Shown piece by piece: positions 43,541-44,133 of a stretch of 44,133 nt of DNA (positions are counted from its first letter, which is position 1; each line of letters starts with the position of its first letter). The position numbers were made by a program, and so were the translations under genes. The notes beneath the pieces are model-generated. The model had not been told where the DNA came from. It was given only the letters and a program-made list of their open reading frames with translations, and searched no databases. The DNA is from Stagnimonas sp. (GTDB lineage: Bacteria > Pseudomonadota > Gammaproteobacteria > Nevskiales > Nevskiaceae), in NCBI GenBank assembly GCA_030652575.1, contig JAUSQI010000052.1, forward strand, positions 1 to 44,133, read 5' to 3'.

Positions 43541-44133
43541 TCAGGAAAATCTCCAGCGCATGCCGTCTTTCGAGTCTTCGAGCGTCACGCCCTTGGTTTT
43601 GAGCAGGTCGCGGATGCGGTCGGATTCGGCCCAGTTCTTGGCAGTACGAGCCGCCACGCGCTCGGCGATCAGCGCTTCGATGGCGGCGGTGTCGAGTGCG
43701 CCTTCGGCCTGCGGTGGCGCGTAGGCAAACCAGGCCTCCGGGCTTTGCTGCAACAGGCCGAGCAGCAGGCCGCCGTCCAGCAGCTGTGCCTTGATGCGCG
43801 CCTTGTCGCCGTCGTCCGAGGCCTTGTTCGCTTCGCGCGCCAGCTCGAACAGCTGGGCCAGCGCCATCGGGGTGTTGAGGTCGTCTTCCAGCGCGTCGAC
43901 GAAGGCCTGCGGCGCGGTGACGCCCGCTGCCGGTGCGACATCACCCAGCTCGCGCAACGCGCCATAAAGACGGTCGAGCTTTTTCTTGGCGTCGGTCACC
44001 ACGTCGTCGGTCCAGTCCAGCGGCTGGCGGTAGTGGCCGGTGAGCAGCACGAGGCGGATCACCTCGCCGGGCAAGAGCTTCACCAGGTCATGCACCAGCG
44101 TGACGTTGCCGAGCGACTTGCTCATCTTCTCGC
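43541..44133 (-). CDS. cysS: Cysteine-tRNA ligase, C-terminal part
   Basis: The last ~197 codons of a class I cysteinyl-tRNA synthetase. The visible part opens at the window edge with E-K-M-S-K-S, the catalytic KMSKS loop, followed by LGNVTLVHDLVKLLPGEVIR. Then come the DALRFFLLxxHYR-type helix (LLTGHYRQPLDWTDD), FVDALEDDLNTPMAL, the anticodon-binding DALR bundle, and the closing NWAESDRIRDLL...GVTLEDSKDGMRWR. The N-terminal HIGH and zinc portion lies beyond the window. It charges tRNA-Cys in the cytoplasm. Confidence 0.96.
   Translation of the reverse strand, partial: EKMSKSLGNVTLVHDLVKLLPGEVIRLVLLTGHYRQPLDWTDDVVTDAKKKLDRLYGALRELGDVAPAAGVTAPQAFVDALEDDLNTPMALAQLFELAREANKASDDGDKARIKAQLLDGGLLLGLLQQSPEAWFAYAPPQAEGALDTAAIEALIAERVAARTAKNWAESDRIRDLLKTKGVTLEDSKDGMRWRFS

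Noticed and set aside
1-44133. CRISPR arrays, tRNA/rRNA genes, insertion sequences or prophage genes
   Set aside because: No regularly spaced repeats, tRNA-like cloverleafs, rRNA signatures, transposases or integrases were found on reading both strands; the only repeat pair is the one around the DUF559 fragment.

Overview
The window is dense, high-GC (roughly two thirds G+C by eye) proteobacterial chromosome. Most adjacent genes overlap by 1-4 bp or sit within 20 bp of each other. The run pyrB-ruvX-algH-...-gshB-(gshA)-pilG-pilI-chpA-chpC closely follows the Pseudomonas aeruginosa order pyrB-pyrR-ruvX-algH-tonB3-gshB-pilGHIJK-chpABC. This suggests a gammaproteobacterium outside Pseudomonas, possibly Nevskiales- or Xanthomonadales-like. 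A betaproteobacterium is not excluded, and the genus cannot be set from sequence reading alone.

Layout. 0-5.1 kb: a truncated GspE/PilB-type secretion/pilus ATPase (-), then a + strand group of GMC oxidoreductase, PrcB-like lipoprotein, YihG-type acyltransferase and a TfpX/TfpZ pilin accessory protein. 5.1-7.9 kb: a DUF4442 hotdog protein, a degenerate patch (an apparently frameshifted small secreted ORF and a deleted DUF559 nuclease gene between inverted GC-rich repeats), a DUF486 membrane protein, a DUF3224 protein and an isoprenylcysteine-methyltransferase-like membrane protein. 7.9-12.5 kb: amidase, ferritin-like DUF455 protein, fumarylacetoacetase-family hydrolase and ATP-type PEP carboxykinase with a strong terminator. 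12.6-15.4 kb: a small secreted protein converging on pilJ, with pilH upstream of pilJ. 15.5-22.4 kb (-): gshA, gshB, an M28 peptidase, algH, ruvX, pyrB and pyrC' (a dihydroorotase-like protein without its metal ligands). 22.6-30.6 kb (+): pilG, pilI, a giant chpA (2153 codons) and chpC. 30.6-34.4 kb: a uracil-DNA glycosylase-family protein, a LuxR-type regulator, an ABC-2 exporter pair and a bidirectional terminator. 34.4-38.2 kb: a large secreted alpha/beta hydrolase lipoprotein, then three tightly packed exported-protein genes, including a zinc aminopeptidase. 38.2-44.1 kb: a second dihydroorotase, tag, two signalling kinases in tandem and the 3' part of cysS.

How the parts work together. 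The strongest theme is type IV pilus control. PilG, PilH, PilI, PilJ, ChpA and ChpC form a Chp chemosensory pathway. It is split into two opposite-strand blocks about 7.2 kb apart, with the glutathione and pyrimidine genes between them. PilK and ChpB, the methylation enzymes, are absent from the window. The partial ATPase and TfpX-like gene fit the same theme but lie in other operons. The pyrimidine genes encode an ATCase with a presumably structural PyrC' partner. The second dihydroorotase also differs from the consensus metal motif. No clearly new multi-gene system is evident. The best candidates for a second look are the split Chp locus, the dihydroorotase pair, the two-kinase module with a degenerate Hpt tail, and the DUF559 deletion between inverted repeats.
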